Source: Moniliella sp. 'wahieum' (Eukaryota; Basidiomycota; Moniliellomycetes; Moniliellales; Moniliellaceae). Taken from it: a DNA stretch of 64,000 nt. Positions 33,773 to 47,211 of this stretch are shown piece after piece. The DNA is taken from positions 558,001 through 622,000 of the forward strand of contig RSEE01000018.1 in assembly GCA_003971905.1 (NCBI GenBank), read 5' to 3'. The position numbers and the translations under genes are program-made. Position 1 is the stretch's first letter. Each line of letters starts with the position of its first letter. Below the pieces are notes generated by a model. It did no database searches. It saw nothing but the letters and a program-made list of their open reading frames with translations, and was not told the DNA's origin.

Positions 33773-36700
33773 TTAGAGGACGCCCAGAGGGTCAGAGTTG
33801 GCTTTGGAGCGAGAGGAGAAAGTAGGATGGTGGTCATCAGCCAAGGGAGGCTGTACAGCCTCTTGGTCTCCCCAAGAACTCGACGAGTGGGACGCAACCA
33901 TTTGTGTCGGAAGCGTCGCAGTCGAGCCGAGTGAATCCGGTGCAAGGGGATTTCTACTGGCGCTCGTTGCAATAGACTCAAGGGCTCCATCACCCTTGCC
34001 TGATGACCAAGAGGCACCCAAGGGATCATCTGCGAGAGGCCGGTCGAGAGGGTGAACAGGAGGAGGGTGCAAGGAAAGCGAGGGGGCCTGGGGATTCGAC
34101 GAGTTTCCCAAGGGGTGCATTGGTGAGTAGGGCGCAGCAGGTGCTTGCTTTTGCGATCCCATCGATGAGGTAGAAGCAGTCATCTGGAGGGGGGACGAGG
34201 CTGACACGGAGAGGCGCTTGAAGCTGGTGCCTAATGGGTCACTCGGTACCTCCGCCCACGCGTTCGCTTCCCACGAGGAGACGCTGTCATCAAGCTGACG
34301 GGGAGCCGAAGAGGAGGGAACGGGTGCGGACACGTTGGGAGCGGCCTCCAAATGACTTGACGACGTATCCCACGGGTTCGCTTCCTCACTATCGCCAACT
34401 TGATCCCCAAAGAGCCATCCTTTGCCTGCAGACCACAGAGCACGAACTTGGCGTTTGCCGACCGCTGCAGGGTCCCAGATTGGGTCGTCCGAAGAAGAGG
34501 AGGGAACAGCCAGAGGTCCTGCGTCGTTGTCGTGACGCCTTTCAGAAAGGGTAGGGGCTCGATTGGCGACTTTATGAACGCCAGTCTTGGCCTTAGGCTG
34601 GTACGGGCGATATGCCAGTCCAGCATAGTCATCACGGCCAGATGAGCCAGTAAGAGAGATGGCCTCTTCCCCATCGATCGGTGGAGGCAGTGATTTACCC
34701 TGCGCCACAGCTTCGAGCCTCTGCTCGAGCCTCTTGCGCCGTGCATCCCGTTGGGCAGCCACTTGGACCTGTGCAGCACGTTCCAGATCGATAAATGCGT
34801 TCAAGTCTTGATCTGAGCGCCGGAACAGGGCCGGCCACAATCGCACATCCTTGCCGTTGGGCATAAGCACACTCGCGTCCGTCCGCCTTTGGGTGGCCTC
34901 CAATTCGGGGTCGTACTTGGGGTTCCTAAAAACCTTCTTGGTTGCGGGTGATAATAGTTCCCCCCACACGCTTGTGAGTGCAGGGAATCGGCGGCGGAAC
35001 TGGATTCGTTCGGCCTCCGTATTGAAGAGGAAACTGCCTGTCGTGCACTCATGAAGGGCACATTGCAACTCAACCAGCCAACCCGTCTCAAACTCGAAGC
35101 GGGAGGGGAATTGGCGATGGATCTGATAGACACAGTCAAGGAACTGATGAAAGACAGGTGAAATCTCCTTGAGATGGGTTACCGACTCTTGGTCCTGAGG
35201 TCCCCGCAGATTGGCCGCAACCGACTTGGTGAACCCCACAAGGCCGAGGCAGCATTGGTGGGCTCGAATCCTCCGTTCCGAGAGTCGGTGTCCGACTCGG
35301 ACTCGGAGAGGCTTGGTATTTGTCGTCGAAAAAGCTCGTGTGCGAAAGGTGGCCAGTCCGGTGAAGAAACCGATGGCCAAAAGACGCAAAGTCCTTTTCG
35401 ATCAGAACAGCAAAGCCCTGGAATGTGCGATAAAAGGGATCCAAGCAGACCTGGGCCACTGCTGAGAGCTGAGAGGTGCGATCCCATCCATCAGAGCAGT
35501 GAATCAAAACGTGAGCACGATCCACATGGACTGAACGCACGATCTTGCTTGCACCCTAAGGAGGGTGGGATGTCGTAACCAGCCCGACCGCTTAACCTGA
35601 TTCGGGTCGAGATTGGGCAGGGTGTCTTGCCCCTCAGCCCCGAAGCCTGGGGCAACGTCAGCGTCGGTTAAAGCTCGGTAATAGCCTTTAGGGAGTCCCG
35701 CATGACGTGAATTTGTCAATCCCAAGGATACCTTGTGTACCACCCGGATAGTAGTCCATCGTTTCACTCCCGCACCCTTAGCATGATTGGCGTACGCGTT
35801 GGTTGGGGGCCGCGCATCGATAATCACATTGTTGGCCTTAGCGCCATACATGGGTTGGTTGGCCAATATGGTGGGCGCTTCCGACGAATCGTAGTATCAA
35901 ACGCGCCCAACGACGAGTTCGCTATTTTCCCACCTTCCTCATTTGACCCCGAGCTTGGAGAATGAGTGGGAAGACCACCAGAAAAGAGGTGGGAAGTAAA
36001 GATGGCGTCGACTAACTTCTCGTCCTGAAACGCTGCGGCTGTATCGTAGTCCCACCAAAGGCTGGGATGAGCGAGTGATGCTGCCCAAATGAGCCCAGTG
36101 GAGGTAGGTCAAGGCAGGCAGACGAGACTTGGATCGAAATTTGGCTCCATGTGAAGTGTCGCGTCACTTATCGCCGAAGGAACAACCAGGAAGGAGGGAT
36201 AAGTGGAGCAAAACTAGACCCAGGTGTGTCAGAAGGCATGCCGAGAAAGGCTGTGGAGGATAAAGAAGAAAGGAGTAACGTACAGTATGGTGGGAATTGA
36301 GCGTAGTGACGCGCCAGGCCTGGGTGCGCGACCACCTCCCTGACGCTCAAACTCCCTCTTGCATCGTACACGTTCCAGCCCGATTCGCTCAACTCGCATC
36401 GAGGGAAGCGTCTTGGGTGGCTACCGAGAGACTACGCGGGTGGACGCAGCCAGCTGGTCGACGCTCTGAGAGCACAGTGTGGGTCCGAAGGAATTCGAAC
36501 ACTGCCTGGCTTGTGTCTGCTCGTCGGCAACGTACAGAGTGAGCGACTCGAAATTCTTGAGTTGCACCCAGACAGGAAGGCCCGATAGGAGGGGAAATGC
36601 GTCGCGCCTGAGCCCTACCGACGGGACGCTCGCAAGGCGGCTGACAGTCCAATAAGATGGAATGAGAGGGAAATGGTGTCCCGGGCGGGCAGAAAAGATG

Positions 36701-36873
36701 CTGCGGCGTCGGGCTGGGGCCTGGCTGGGGCTGGGCTCGCTGGCGTTGGCGATGGGCGCTGGATGGACGGAGGCGCGGGGCGAGGGCCAGAATGGCGGAG
36801 TGTGTGGTCAGAGTGAGCGCGGCGGGTCGCGTAAGCGTGCCTGCGCTGCACCACAATGCCGGGGACGTCCATG
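33773..36873 (-). CDS. YMR1: Myotubularin-type phosphoinositide 3-phosphatase
   Basis: Removes the 3-phosphate of PI3P or PI(3,5)P2 on endosomal membranes. Visible in order on the minus strand: a GRAM/PH-like part (LASVPSVGLRRDAFPLL, LKNFESLTLYVADE, then VFEFLRTH), GWNVYDARGEFERQG, TYPSFLVVPSAISDATLH, LGSITRSSQPLVGLR, VIIDARPPTNAYANHAKGAG, and the catalytic loop VLIHCSDGWDRTSQLS with the Cx5R signature (35479-35501). YRTFQGFAVLIEKDFASFGH and the FETGWLVELQ / FRNPKYDPELEA end of the phosphatase follow. A disordered tail of about 330 residues ends SNSDPLGVL at 33773. One intron (GTACGT...GTCTAG, about 36205-36285) removes a stop and joins to TYPSFLVVP. Start MDVPGIVV at 36873 is a guess. Several one-base frame changes are needed. 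Confidence 0.88.
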
Positions 36874-37608
36874 GCAAGGCGGAGGGGGGGCGGCGGAGCG
36901 GAGAGGCATCGAGCATCCGCGGCGACCGGCAGGCAGCCGAGCCCAGCCGGCACCAGCGCAACCGCAACCGCATCCGCACCCACGGCCGCAACCACCCAAC
37001 CACAACCACAGCCACAACCCTGACACTGTCCTTGCGCCCCGCGGCTTGAACATTTCCATCCTGCAGATCGATTGCGTCGCTTCCATCGATGATCACCCAT
37101 GACATGTGTCGGCCCGTCCAACCCCCTCTTCTGCGCCCTCTCTGTGCCACACACACAACAATAAGGAACGCCCTTGCCAGTGGGCTACGGCCCTTTCGGA
37201 CCCTTTTGACGTCCCTTTTCGCTCCCTACGCTGCGCTCTGAAAATTTCCCAGCTTCATATCGTCCTGGACTACCTCCATCCACGAAAAAGTAACACTCGC
37301 TTCTTTGCCATTGAAGACAGGCTCCTTTCGTCTCGGGTACAGGCAATAGCTTAACATCGACCACTATGGGGGCGAGAGACCTGACTCTCTCTGAACTGCC
37401 CAAAACCAAGCCGCTTATAGCCAGAAGAAGTCCCCGCGGAATGCGCACATCCTCTGTTCCGCATCTCTGCCCCACATCCTCCCACGCCCCCTTGTTTGCC
37501 TTTTTAGTTCCGTTTAGCTTCATCCTTCATCCATAATCTTACTCCTGTGCACGGATTCCTATCAAGATGTAGCGTTGCTGCCCTGTGTACACGAACCATC
37601 CCATTCCT
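36874..37608. other. Intergenic region between DYS1 3' end and YMR1
   Basis: About 730 bp upstream of the myotubularin gene. It includes GC-rich repeats of CNACAACCACAACC type at 36960-37020. No gene that I can support. Confidence 0.55.
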
Positions 37609-38758
37609 TCACTGGGTACCAACCTTGGCGAATGTAGCAGCCACCAAAAGAGGGAACGCGAGTGTGGCATCGCACGAAACCTTGATGCTCACGCCTCCGC
37701 GCTCGGCCGATTTGATCTTGCCCCACGAGATGGCCTCGTCTGGCCGAGCACCCGAATCAGACCCGTCAAATTCTTGGCCCGTTGATGTAAACGGCATAGT
37801 CGGCACCATTGCGGAAGAGCATGGCATTGGCAATTTGGTGCTTGCACACACCGCCACCGAGGATAATGATACCTGCCTTGGGCGATTGAACCGACAAATC
37901 GTTGAGCCGACGAATGTCGCGAACCAAGTCAACAACCATGGGGCGCAACGACTTGTACGAATGGAAGTACAACATATCCCCCAGGCTGCCGTCAGTCAGT
38001 GCAGGGCAAAAGACTGGCACGCCGTTTTGGCGGCCCAGTAGAGGATGGATGATTCATCATTGATCTCACGGCCCAGGCGCTCGCACACCTTGCTAGGTGT
38101 CCAGACCATCAAGTCCCCTCATCCTCCTCATGGGTTTCTTGCCGCTCGACCCAGGAAGACGCTGTTCCGAAGCCATTTTTTCAAGAATAGGCATGATCCA
38201 ATCCTCGAAAGCAGTGTAGTTGTCGTTGGGAACGACCAGGTTGCCAATGCGGTTCATACCCTTCTTGCGCAACTCGCCACCGTCGAGGTTGAACTTGGCA
38301 ACATAGGTCGGTGCAAGACATTTGATCAAGTCCTCCTCAACGCCACCGGCCGTGGTTACCAGGACGTCGACATGCCTGTGCTGGACGAGATAGCGAATGA
38401 CTTCCCTTACACCCGAGGAAACGAGGTTGGACGTGTAGCCTAGGAAAATCTTGCACTTGGTTGCCTTGCGACGAGAATCCCGTTGCTCTGCTGTCTCCTC
38501 ACGGGCCTCCATGTCTGCTGCAATCTCTTCGGGCGACGCAGGTTCGTCCGACTGACGCCAGGTGAGCATTGAGTTGACAACATCGATGGCGTGACCAAGC
38601 TCGGTTGCCTGGAAGCCTGTGGTTCCTAGTGCGCCCAGCAGATCGTCGAGAGTAACCTTGCCCCGGCCAAAGTCGAGCCCCTTGACCTGGGGAGTGTCCT
38701 CCGGGACGCTGACAGATGCTGCAAACACGGCAGCTTGAGCGGACTCGGGGGCAGACAT
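37609..38758 (-). CDS. DYS1: Deoxyhypusine synthase
   Basis: Transfers the aminobutyl group of spermidine to one lysine of eIF5A, using NAD, in the cytosol. Start [15 protein letters not shown] at 38758; motifs [112 protein letters not shown], and the active-site stretch [20 protein letters not shown] with the catalytic Lys. End AKVGTQ-stop at 37609-37611. The length of about 380 residues fits the family. Three one-base frame changes: near 38115, 38025 (in a run of A) and 37785. No intron seen. It shares a 440-bp divergent upstream region with GTB1. Confidence 0.96.
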
Positions 38759-39198
38759 GCCGGCACGGGAAGCAGAAGAAGGTGGTGGTGGGGGGGGGGG
38801 GCGGCCGACGCTGGCAAAAAAAAAATCACCCCATTGCGGCGCTGGCTGGGCGCGAGACAGGCAGAGCGCAGAGCGCAAACGACGATGAAGTTGAATGTTC
38901 AACCTGCGAGAAGAAACGAGGACAGCCGATGAGACTGCTGTGTGATGTGCGACGTGTGATATGCAATGCGTGGTGATGCAGGTGATGGGTATATTGATGG
39001 ATGAAATTGAAATCAACTGGCTGTGCGGCTGTGCTACGGCATGCGACAGCCTGCGACGAATCACGGCTGGCGGCTGACGTGGCGCCCCGCCCACAAACCA
39101 GATGGACATCGCCGGCCGCCGCTTTTTCCTCACCACCTCCAGGCACTTCCTGGCCCCGCTCCCCCTGCTCCCCGCCGCGCCCTGAGGTCTGCTTCGAG
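38759..39198. promoter_or_regulatory. Divergent promoter region DYS1 / GTB1
   Basis: 440 bp between two divergent start codons. It contains a G10 run at about 38790, an A9 run at 38818 and a GTGATGCAGGTGATGGG-like stretch near 38970. No TATA box was recognised. Confidence 0.55.
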
Positions 39199-40972
39199 AT
39201 GCGCGCCAACACCGCCCTTCTTGCTGCCACACTTGCAACTCTGGCCACGGCGCGCGACGTGACCGCCTCGGGCGCGGTGCCGCGCGGCGTGGCCCCTTCT
39301 GATGCCGCTCGCTACGAACCTCTGGACGAGACGGTTGCTGGCGCGCCAGGCTGGCGCTCTTTCTTCGGGCGAACTTATCCCCTTTGCGGCTGTCAATGAC
39401 GACTACTGCGACTGTGCCGATGGGTCGGACGAGCCGGGCACAGCTGCCTGTGCTGGCAGCCACTTTACTGTGCCAACGAGGGGCACACCCCCGCCTACAT
39501 CCCTTCCCCGCGTTGGGGATGGCCTTTGCGAGCCAACTTGCTGCGACGGATCGGATGAGGCTTTGAACCCGCTGGATGATGGTAGCACGAGATGCCCGAA
39601 CACATGTGCCGAGGTGGGCCGCAAAGCTCGTCTGGCCCAAGCTCAACGCGATGCCCTCCGCCGCTCGGGCGCCAAGATTCGAGCCGGGTACATTGCCAAG
39701 GCGGCCAAGGCATTGGCCAACGAGAAGGCCAAAGTGAGCCGATTGACGCTTGAGATTGGCCTGGCTCAAGAGAAGGTGGCCGCGCTGAAAGAGGCGTATG
39801 AGGCGGCGTCGGCCCGTCTAAAGGCTGACACGGCGGCCAAGAAGGAACTGCCGGCGTACAAGGCGCTTGTCGCGGCTCAGTACCAGCTGGCGGCCGACGA
39901 GGCAGTCAGGAAGGAGCTCCTGGACGAGTTGGTACCTCACTGAGCTGCTCGATGGTTTGGCGGGCGGGTACAACCCCAACTACCAAGATATGGCAGTCAA
40001 GGGGGCCGTGATGGAGTACCGCTCCTGGAAGGCTGCGCAAGACCCTTCTGACGAGAGACCGAGGGAACGCTGAACACGCCGACACGGGAGGCAGCGTAAA
40101 CATTGCTCAGGAGCCGCCTGTGCGGATGGAGCACTGCGGAACCTGGTTGCTCACCCTCCCCTGGTGGGCAAGGAAAGCGGCGCCTCGGTGCCAAATGATG
40201 AGCCCATCCCTCCTCCAACGAACGTTTGAGCTGCTTAGTCAGAACCCATTGGACATCGTGACACCTGGATCGTCCCGTCACTCCAAGAGTGGGCTTCTGT
40301 TCCGCATCCATGAGTACCTTCCTGACAGTGTGGTGCCTTACTTGAGGCCACCGTCGACACCCTTCTCGATCTCCTGGTCAAGGCCAATGTGGTCAGCCGG
40401 AACGGACGAGAGGAAGGTTCGGGAGAGCGCGACGAAGCTCGGAAGGAGCGCGTTGCCCTGGAAGAGGCTGAAGCGCACCTTCGTAAACTCGAAGGCGAAC
40501 TCAATGATGCCCACATGGCTTCGCAGCTTGAGCCCGCGGGTGTGGGGTCCCGAGGGGGAGTGGAAGGCCCTGGATGGGACCTGCGTCGAGTGGAAATCAG
40601 ACTCGGGAGAGTATGTGTACGAGATTTGCTTTGGTCCGGGCGCGCAAGCCCTGCAAAAGCCGCAGCGGGGTGGAGCTCAAGTCTCGCTGGGCAGGTTTGA
40701 CAAGTTCAACGTCCACAACCCCACTGATTTGAGCCCCGAAGAGGACCCAGCGCACTTCTTTGCCTCGGCGCTCTACAACAATGGACAGCGCGCTGGAACG
40801 GGCCGGACCGTTCGGCCGTAGTGATGCTACGTGCGGGACGGAGAACGCGCTGACCAACGTGTTTGAGGCGGAGAAGTGCATCTACAACATGGCCGTCACG
40901 ACGCCAGCGGTGTGCTACCCTCTGGAGGGTCAGAAGAAGACGCCGGTGGCGGACGGACACCCCGACCTGTAA
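39199..40972 (+). CDS. GTB1: Glucosidase II beta subunit (PRKCSH-like)
   Basis: ER-lumen partner of glucosidase II in N-glycan trimming and glycoprotein quality control. The start [20 protein letters not shown] is a signal peptide. Two cysteine-rich LDL-A-like repeats follow ([29 protein letters not shown]), then a coiled-coil region rich in Ala/Lys/Glu ([16 protein letters not shown]), the family-typical [15 protein letters not shown], and a C-terminal mannose-6-phosphate-receptor homology domain ([23 protein letters not shown], and [20 protein letters not shown]). The last residues are GHPDL, close to an HDEL-type ER retrieval signal but not canonical. Frame changes occur near 39360, 39930, 40060-40130, 40250-40390 and 40800. 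The stop is TAA at 40970-40972. Confidence 0.93.
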
Positions 40973-41364
40973 CTTTTTTTTCTCATCCGCAGTACTCTGC
41001 GCAACGAAGCCACAATCCAGTCAGACCGTGGCGTTGGAGCCCAGATATGTGGAGAGTGTCAAGGATATGCGTAGAAGCAGAGTGGATGCAAGTTGGAGCT
41101 TATCTATGCTTCTCTCTGCCGGACGTGCTCCGCTTGTGACGTGCGACTGGAGGTGCCTTTCTAGACATAAGATCTAAAGGATCGTCAACGTTGACAGTCT
41201 ACGGTCACCACGTCCCACTACTCCACCCGTCTCTACGTGACTCTAGGGGCAACCCATCTGTTTGAAAATTGATCGATCGGTCACGGTAGAGCATGCAATA
41301 CAACCTTCCATTTTGCAACAGGAAGACGAGGGGAAACATGACAGGCAGCCCGGTCGGGCCAATT
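40973..41364. other. Convergent intergenic region GTB1 / eIF3L
   Basis: About 390 bp between two 3' ends with a T-rich run after the GTB1 stop. No feature that I can support. Confidence 0.6.
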
Positions 41365-43154
41365 TTAGGCATCCGTCGTGGCTGCAATCCGGGCCCCCCA
41401 CGCGCCGCGAGGCCTGAAAGCAGGCTTCTTGGCGGGGGCAGCCGCAGCGGCAGGCTCCTCAGCATTCTCCTCCTTTGTCTTGGGGGGCGCAATGGGCAGG
41501 GGCATGTTGCGCAAGTGTTGGGTCGAGTCCGCCATGCGCGTGCCGTTGCGCAAGAACCAGTCTCCGTACCGCCGCCCGGCGCGGTGCTCCGCCACATGGA
41601 CCGTGTCGCCGTCGAGAACAAAGTCGAGGTCGGATGTGTTGATCACCGTGCCCTCCAGCAGGTTGCCTGCTTGCCACTTGAATTGCCGTGTCGCCGCCTT
41701 GGCCACCATCATGCGCTCAATCACCTCTTCTTCATCGGTGTCGCAGAAGTCGGCGAGTTTGTCGATACCAAGCGACTTGTAAAGCTTGACAAAGCTCCGC
41801 ACCGTTCCGTTCGAGAGTTGAGGGATAATGTCCGCCATGAAAAGCTTGAGTTGATGCTGCACCGGGTCAGAAAGCTGGGCGTCATCCCACACCCGCATCG
41901 CCTCCGGGTCATCGTACGCTGGGCCCGAGGTGGCAATGAATTTGGGCGCCGCGTAAAGGAACAGCTCCTCAAATGCCGAGGACTGGGCCTTGTGCATCCT
42001 GGCCAGCTGCTCGCCGTATTTGTCCTTGAGTGCTGACTGCAGGCCCTCGTCAGCCGAGTAGGGCAAAGAACGATGCTGATGGCCAACAACGCGTACATCC
42101 GGTCCGCCGTCTTGGTCAGCTGATCGTGTTGGTACGAACGGGTGAAGGACTTGAGACGCTGCATGAACGTGAGGATGCTAGTGAAGGAACGAATCGCGTC
42201 AGGGTAGCGACCGAGCATCAGGTAGGCAAAGCCGACATAGTAGTAGGTAGACACATGGCACGCCGTCACACGAGTCATCAGCGCATTCTTTGCCCAACTC
42301 AATGTGGTCAAGGGTTTGAGAGCAAGGGTGTAGTCACCCAGCAGGACATGCACGCGCAGCAAACCAATCAAGCTGAAGAAGCCCAAGGTCTTGTAGAGCT
42401 GCGTGCTGCCATACTCACCCGCCACCTCGTCCGGGTCCTCCAGCGGCGGTGGCGGCGAGCTGCTGGACAATGTTGGCCTTCTGGATCAACGAGTAGGACA
42501 TTGAGCACCGAGTAGCTGCTCCACACCCCACCTTCACGGAGAAGCTCAAGATCCTCCTGTTTTACTGGAGAGCTTGTTGCGCCATTGGCTGAAGCTCTGG
42601 TACTGGTAGATAAACTCGTCGATAATGTCCCAGAGCCACTGCGAGGGCAAGTTGATGGGCACGGGGCCGTGCTCATTGTTGAGAACGTAGTTGAAGAAGT
42701 CGCAGTAGTTGTCGTACGAGCTAAAACGGTCTTCCCCGGTCGGTTGCAGACGCGAGTAGACGTGGCGGTACCAAAGTTCCTTGTAGAGGATGAGGAATAC
42801 CTGGTCATTCTCCACCAGCGGGGCGATCACCTCGGCATCGGGCCACTCGGATTGGCATAGTGCTTGGCGGTCAAGCTGTTCCAGCCCCCCTCGTACGGAG
42901 CTGATCTCGGGGAGAGAGTTGTTCTTGACAGGGGTGTAGAAGCCAATGAGGTACTTCTTGACAGGCGACGGCACCTGCTGCAGGGCAGCAGTCTGCTGGG
43001 CAGCCGCAGCCTTCTGGGCTTCGGCGACCAGGGCGGCGTGCGCGGCGTCGTCGGCAAAAGCATCGCCGGCAGCGGCATAGTCGACGCCGAGGTCGACCTC
43101 TCCTTCCAGGAGCTCCTCGTCTTCGACGTCTTGGGTGTAGTACGGGGCGGACAT
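41365..43154 (-). CDS. Translation initiation factor eIF3 subunit L
   Basis: A PCI-domain subunit of eIF3, which organises the 43S pre-initiation complex. The start MSAPYYTQDVEDEELLEGE (43154) leads into YLIGFYTPVKNNSLPEISSV, the typical SEWPDAEVIAPLVENDQVFL and LYKELWYRHVYSRL, FSSYDNYCDFFNYVL, IDEFIYQYQSFSQWRNK, then TLGFFSLIGLLRVHVLLGDY, YYYVGFAYLMLGRYPDAIR, MFMADI-type PCI part KLFMADIIPQLSNGTVRSF and YKSLGIDKLADFCDTDEEE. The tail is Ala/Pro/Lys-rich (stop at 41365-41367). About 595 residues with no intron seen. Frame changes near 42540, 42430-42500 and 42070. Confidence 0.95.
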
Positions 43155-43771
43155 GGTGGTGGGGGTCGAGTCGATGTCCGAGCGAGCAGGCGAAGAGCGA
43201 GGGCGGCAGGGGAGGAGCAGCGAAACAGCCGCCGTGCGCCCCGGATTTTTTTCCCCTCTGCTGCCGCCGGCCACACTGCCCGCATGCGGCGGCGGCGCGT
43301 GGGCATGCTTCGGGGGCGGAATGGCGACGACGCCGGCGGAACAGGCGGCGTGGTCCAGGCTGCCCAAAGTGAAAGTTGCAGTCCGGTGTGCAGGCGCGTG
43401 GTGTGTGATGTGCACGGTGTGATGTTGGGGGCAGAAGGCGGGGGCTGGTGGTGACCGGTGACGGTGACCGGTGAGGGTGCCAGTGAAGCTAGTGAGCGTA
43501 AGCGTGACGGGTGGAGTGACGGGTGGCAGGCACGGGAGGCGGGGCACGGGGGCGTGCTCCACTGAGGCGGCGCGGCGGCCCCGAGCAGGTGGGAAGGCGT
43601 GGCGGGCGCTGGGGCGGCGGCCGTGGCACACGCGAGCGACACAGACCCTCGCCCGCCTGGGCCACAGTCTGTCCCCAGCGGCGCGCACGCTGGATTCGGT
43701 CGATTCAGGATTGCCTGTGCGATTGATACGCCGCCCCGCTCCTCTGCCCACCCCCGCTCCTCCCCGCCGCC
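43155..43771. promoter_or_regulatory. Divergent promoter region eIF3L / MAP kinase
   Basis: 617 bp between two divergent starts. GC-rich, with GTGACCGGTGACGGTGACCGGTGA-type repeats near 43450-43475 and GTGACGGGTGGAGTGACGGGTGG near 43503. No TATA box was recognised. Confidence 0.55.
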
Positions 43772-45131
<1,360 letters not shown>

Positions 45132-45653
45132 ATCCTTATTGGCGCTGCCTCTGACCAAGTCCATCTACATCCCCTCCTTGCCTCCGGCCAGAATGTTGGT
45201 CCAGATGATTGGCTTATCCCCATGTTCTTTGCTGTATCTCCGTTCTTTTTCACTCTTCCATACACTCTCCCTTTCTCACCCTTCGTCCTTGGGCATGGTG
45301 TGTACTGAGTCTGATGAACCCGCAACATTTTTTTGATATAACAACTGGTGCCAATGGCCCCACTACGTTCCTCCTTCGTCTGGACCCGTTTCCCCGTCAT
45401 CTGTCACTAGCCTCGTCTCTCTTGTCTACCAGCCAGCTGTGCCTTCAATCCATCTCCTAATGCTGATTTGGAAGTACCCTGTGTCCCAACGCAGAGGGGA
45501 TAACAACGCATTCCCCCTCCTGGCTCTCCCTCGTCCCCCCTTTTCATGTGAACTGTAGCATATTTGGAGGAGCAATAGGAGAGGCATGGGTATTGTCGTA
45601 TATGGAGGCAAGAGAAGCACGATGCCGTGAACGCATGAATACAAAATGCAGAA
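45132..45653. other. Convergent intergenic region MAPK / Stealth gene
   Basis: About 520 bp between two 3' ends, pyrimidine-rich after the MAPK stop. No gene that I can support. Confidence 0.6.
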
Positions 45654-47211
45654 CTACAACTCAAAACGGGACTTGGCCGTCCCATACAGCTCTTGGTATA
45701 GCGCCCGCAAGTCATCCGACGCCTGCTTAGCCTTGGGTCCTTGCCCCATCTCATCGTTTATGGCAAGGAACTTGATCCCGTGAGCGATACGATAGCGGAT
45801 GTTGAGGCGAACCGACGCATTCTCCTCGGCAGAAGATGTCCACCGATGCAGCAATATGGTCTGTGTCGTCATTGACTGAGGCGCCACGGCAAAGGTCAAG
45901 GGCGACTTTTGATGGCCCAGAGGGCGAGTTCCATGCATCAAGCTCCCCTCGAGCGCCGTGTAGGCATGCACCAGTAGCGGTGTGATCACGTCCTCGTAAT
46001 GTCGAAAGCGGTGCGAGAGGGGTGGTGTTGATCTCGGTTACAAAACGGCGTGTTGTGCCGAGCAAGGCGGTACGGGAATACACAAAGGGCGCGTGGCGTA
46101 CAAAGCGAGGTGGAAAGGCAAGTTGCTCAGCAGGACCATAGGCACGTTGAATCGCATCCAGCGTGTTGTAGGTACTAAACCGCCAAACGTGTTGGGCAGG
46201 AACAATTTCATGGTAGTTGGGTGGCTTGCGAATCTCTTTCGATTCCAGGTATTGCAACACGCCCCGCCCCGAACCACGTCCACGGTAGCCGTCCTGGATC
46301 CAGACTTCGTCTGGAGAAACATCGTCGCCCCCCCCAAGGTGAAAAAGTCACTGGGGTGCAAGGGTGAAGGGAAGGTGTAGTCATCATTGCAGTGGATAAT
46401 CCACTCACTGTCCGGCAAATGGCTGCCGCGAGGGGGAGGGGGAAGCCGATGCAGGAAGGCTTCAATGACGTTGGAGCTAAAGGTAGGCTGAGCCGCCGGG
46501 GGGAGCAAAACGTCTTGGTCCACCCACTCGATCCGTCCGAAGATCGGGGTGGCCGGTTTGCGCGGCAGGCGACGCATGGGGTACTGCTTGTCCCTTGGCG
46601 TTGAAAGGGGGGTGGGCGAGGCGGACAAAAGAAGGTGGCGAGGGGGACACGATCACAATTCGTCCCGTGTGCCAAGGCAAATGCATGGCTAACGTGCGCA
46701 AACTGAACAGCAGATCATCATTGTCCCGATCCCGGTCGCCGCCAACGGCGACACGCCCGCCATACCGTTCCCGCAGTTGACGGTTGTCAGGGTCGCTGCC
46801 GTTGATCCATGTATAGACAATGGTCGCGTTGCGCGCCCACTCCCATTCGGGCTCGAGCTGTGCGGATGGCGCGACTGACGCCAGCCCCCCCTGGGGGTCC
46901 GGCCCCCCATCTGCTGGTGATGAGGCGAACGAAGGGAGGGAAGCCTTTGGGGTGGACACGGAAGGGAAAAGGTAAGAGGAAATGGAAGTGCGAGAGCGGA
47001 GAGGATCAGATTGGAGGTGGAGTGCCGACCGGATCGGTGCGGTGGTTGCAGCCATTACAAGGACCATCAGCACGGCGGCGACAATCAAGACAGTACAAGC
47101 GCGCGAGGGGCGGCGGGACGGATACGCAGCGCCAGGTGCATTGGATCGTCTGTGGCGAGAGGGGAAGGGGCGGATACCAAAAGGGGAGCGTGGCCGAGCA
47201 CCCATTCCCAT
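45654..47211 (-). CDS. Stealth-family sugar-1-phosphate transferase, type II membrane protein
   Basis: Proteins of this family move a sugar 1-phosphate onto a glycan acceptor in the Golgi or in cell-surface glycan synthesis; the fungal example from memory is the cryptococcal xylosylphosphotransferase. The start MGMGARPRSPFGIRP at 47211 is followed by one membrane anchor (TVLIVAAVLMVLVMAA) and a luminal stem. Stealth region 1 is IVYTWINGSDPDNRQLRERY, region 2 RDNDDLLFSLRTLAMHLPW ... NDDYTFPSPLHPSDFF, region 3 PNTFGGLVPT / FPPRFVRHAPFVYSRTAL, region 4 FLAINDEMG near the end RFEL (stop 45654-45656). An open frame continues upstream to 47457 but the Met at 47211 puts the anchor near the N-terminus. 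Four to five frame changes. The donor sugar cannot be told from sequence. Confidence 0.88.

Noticed and set aside
38759-39769. Long upstream extension of the deoxyhypusine synthase frame
   Set aside because: It crosses the divergent promoter and the GTB1 coding region on the other strand; the family-like start is the Met at 38758.
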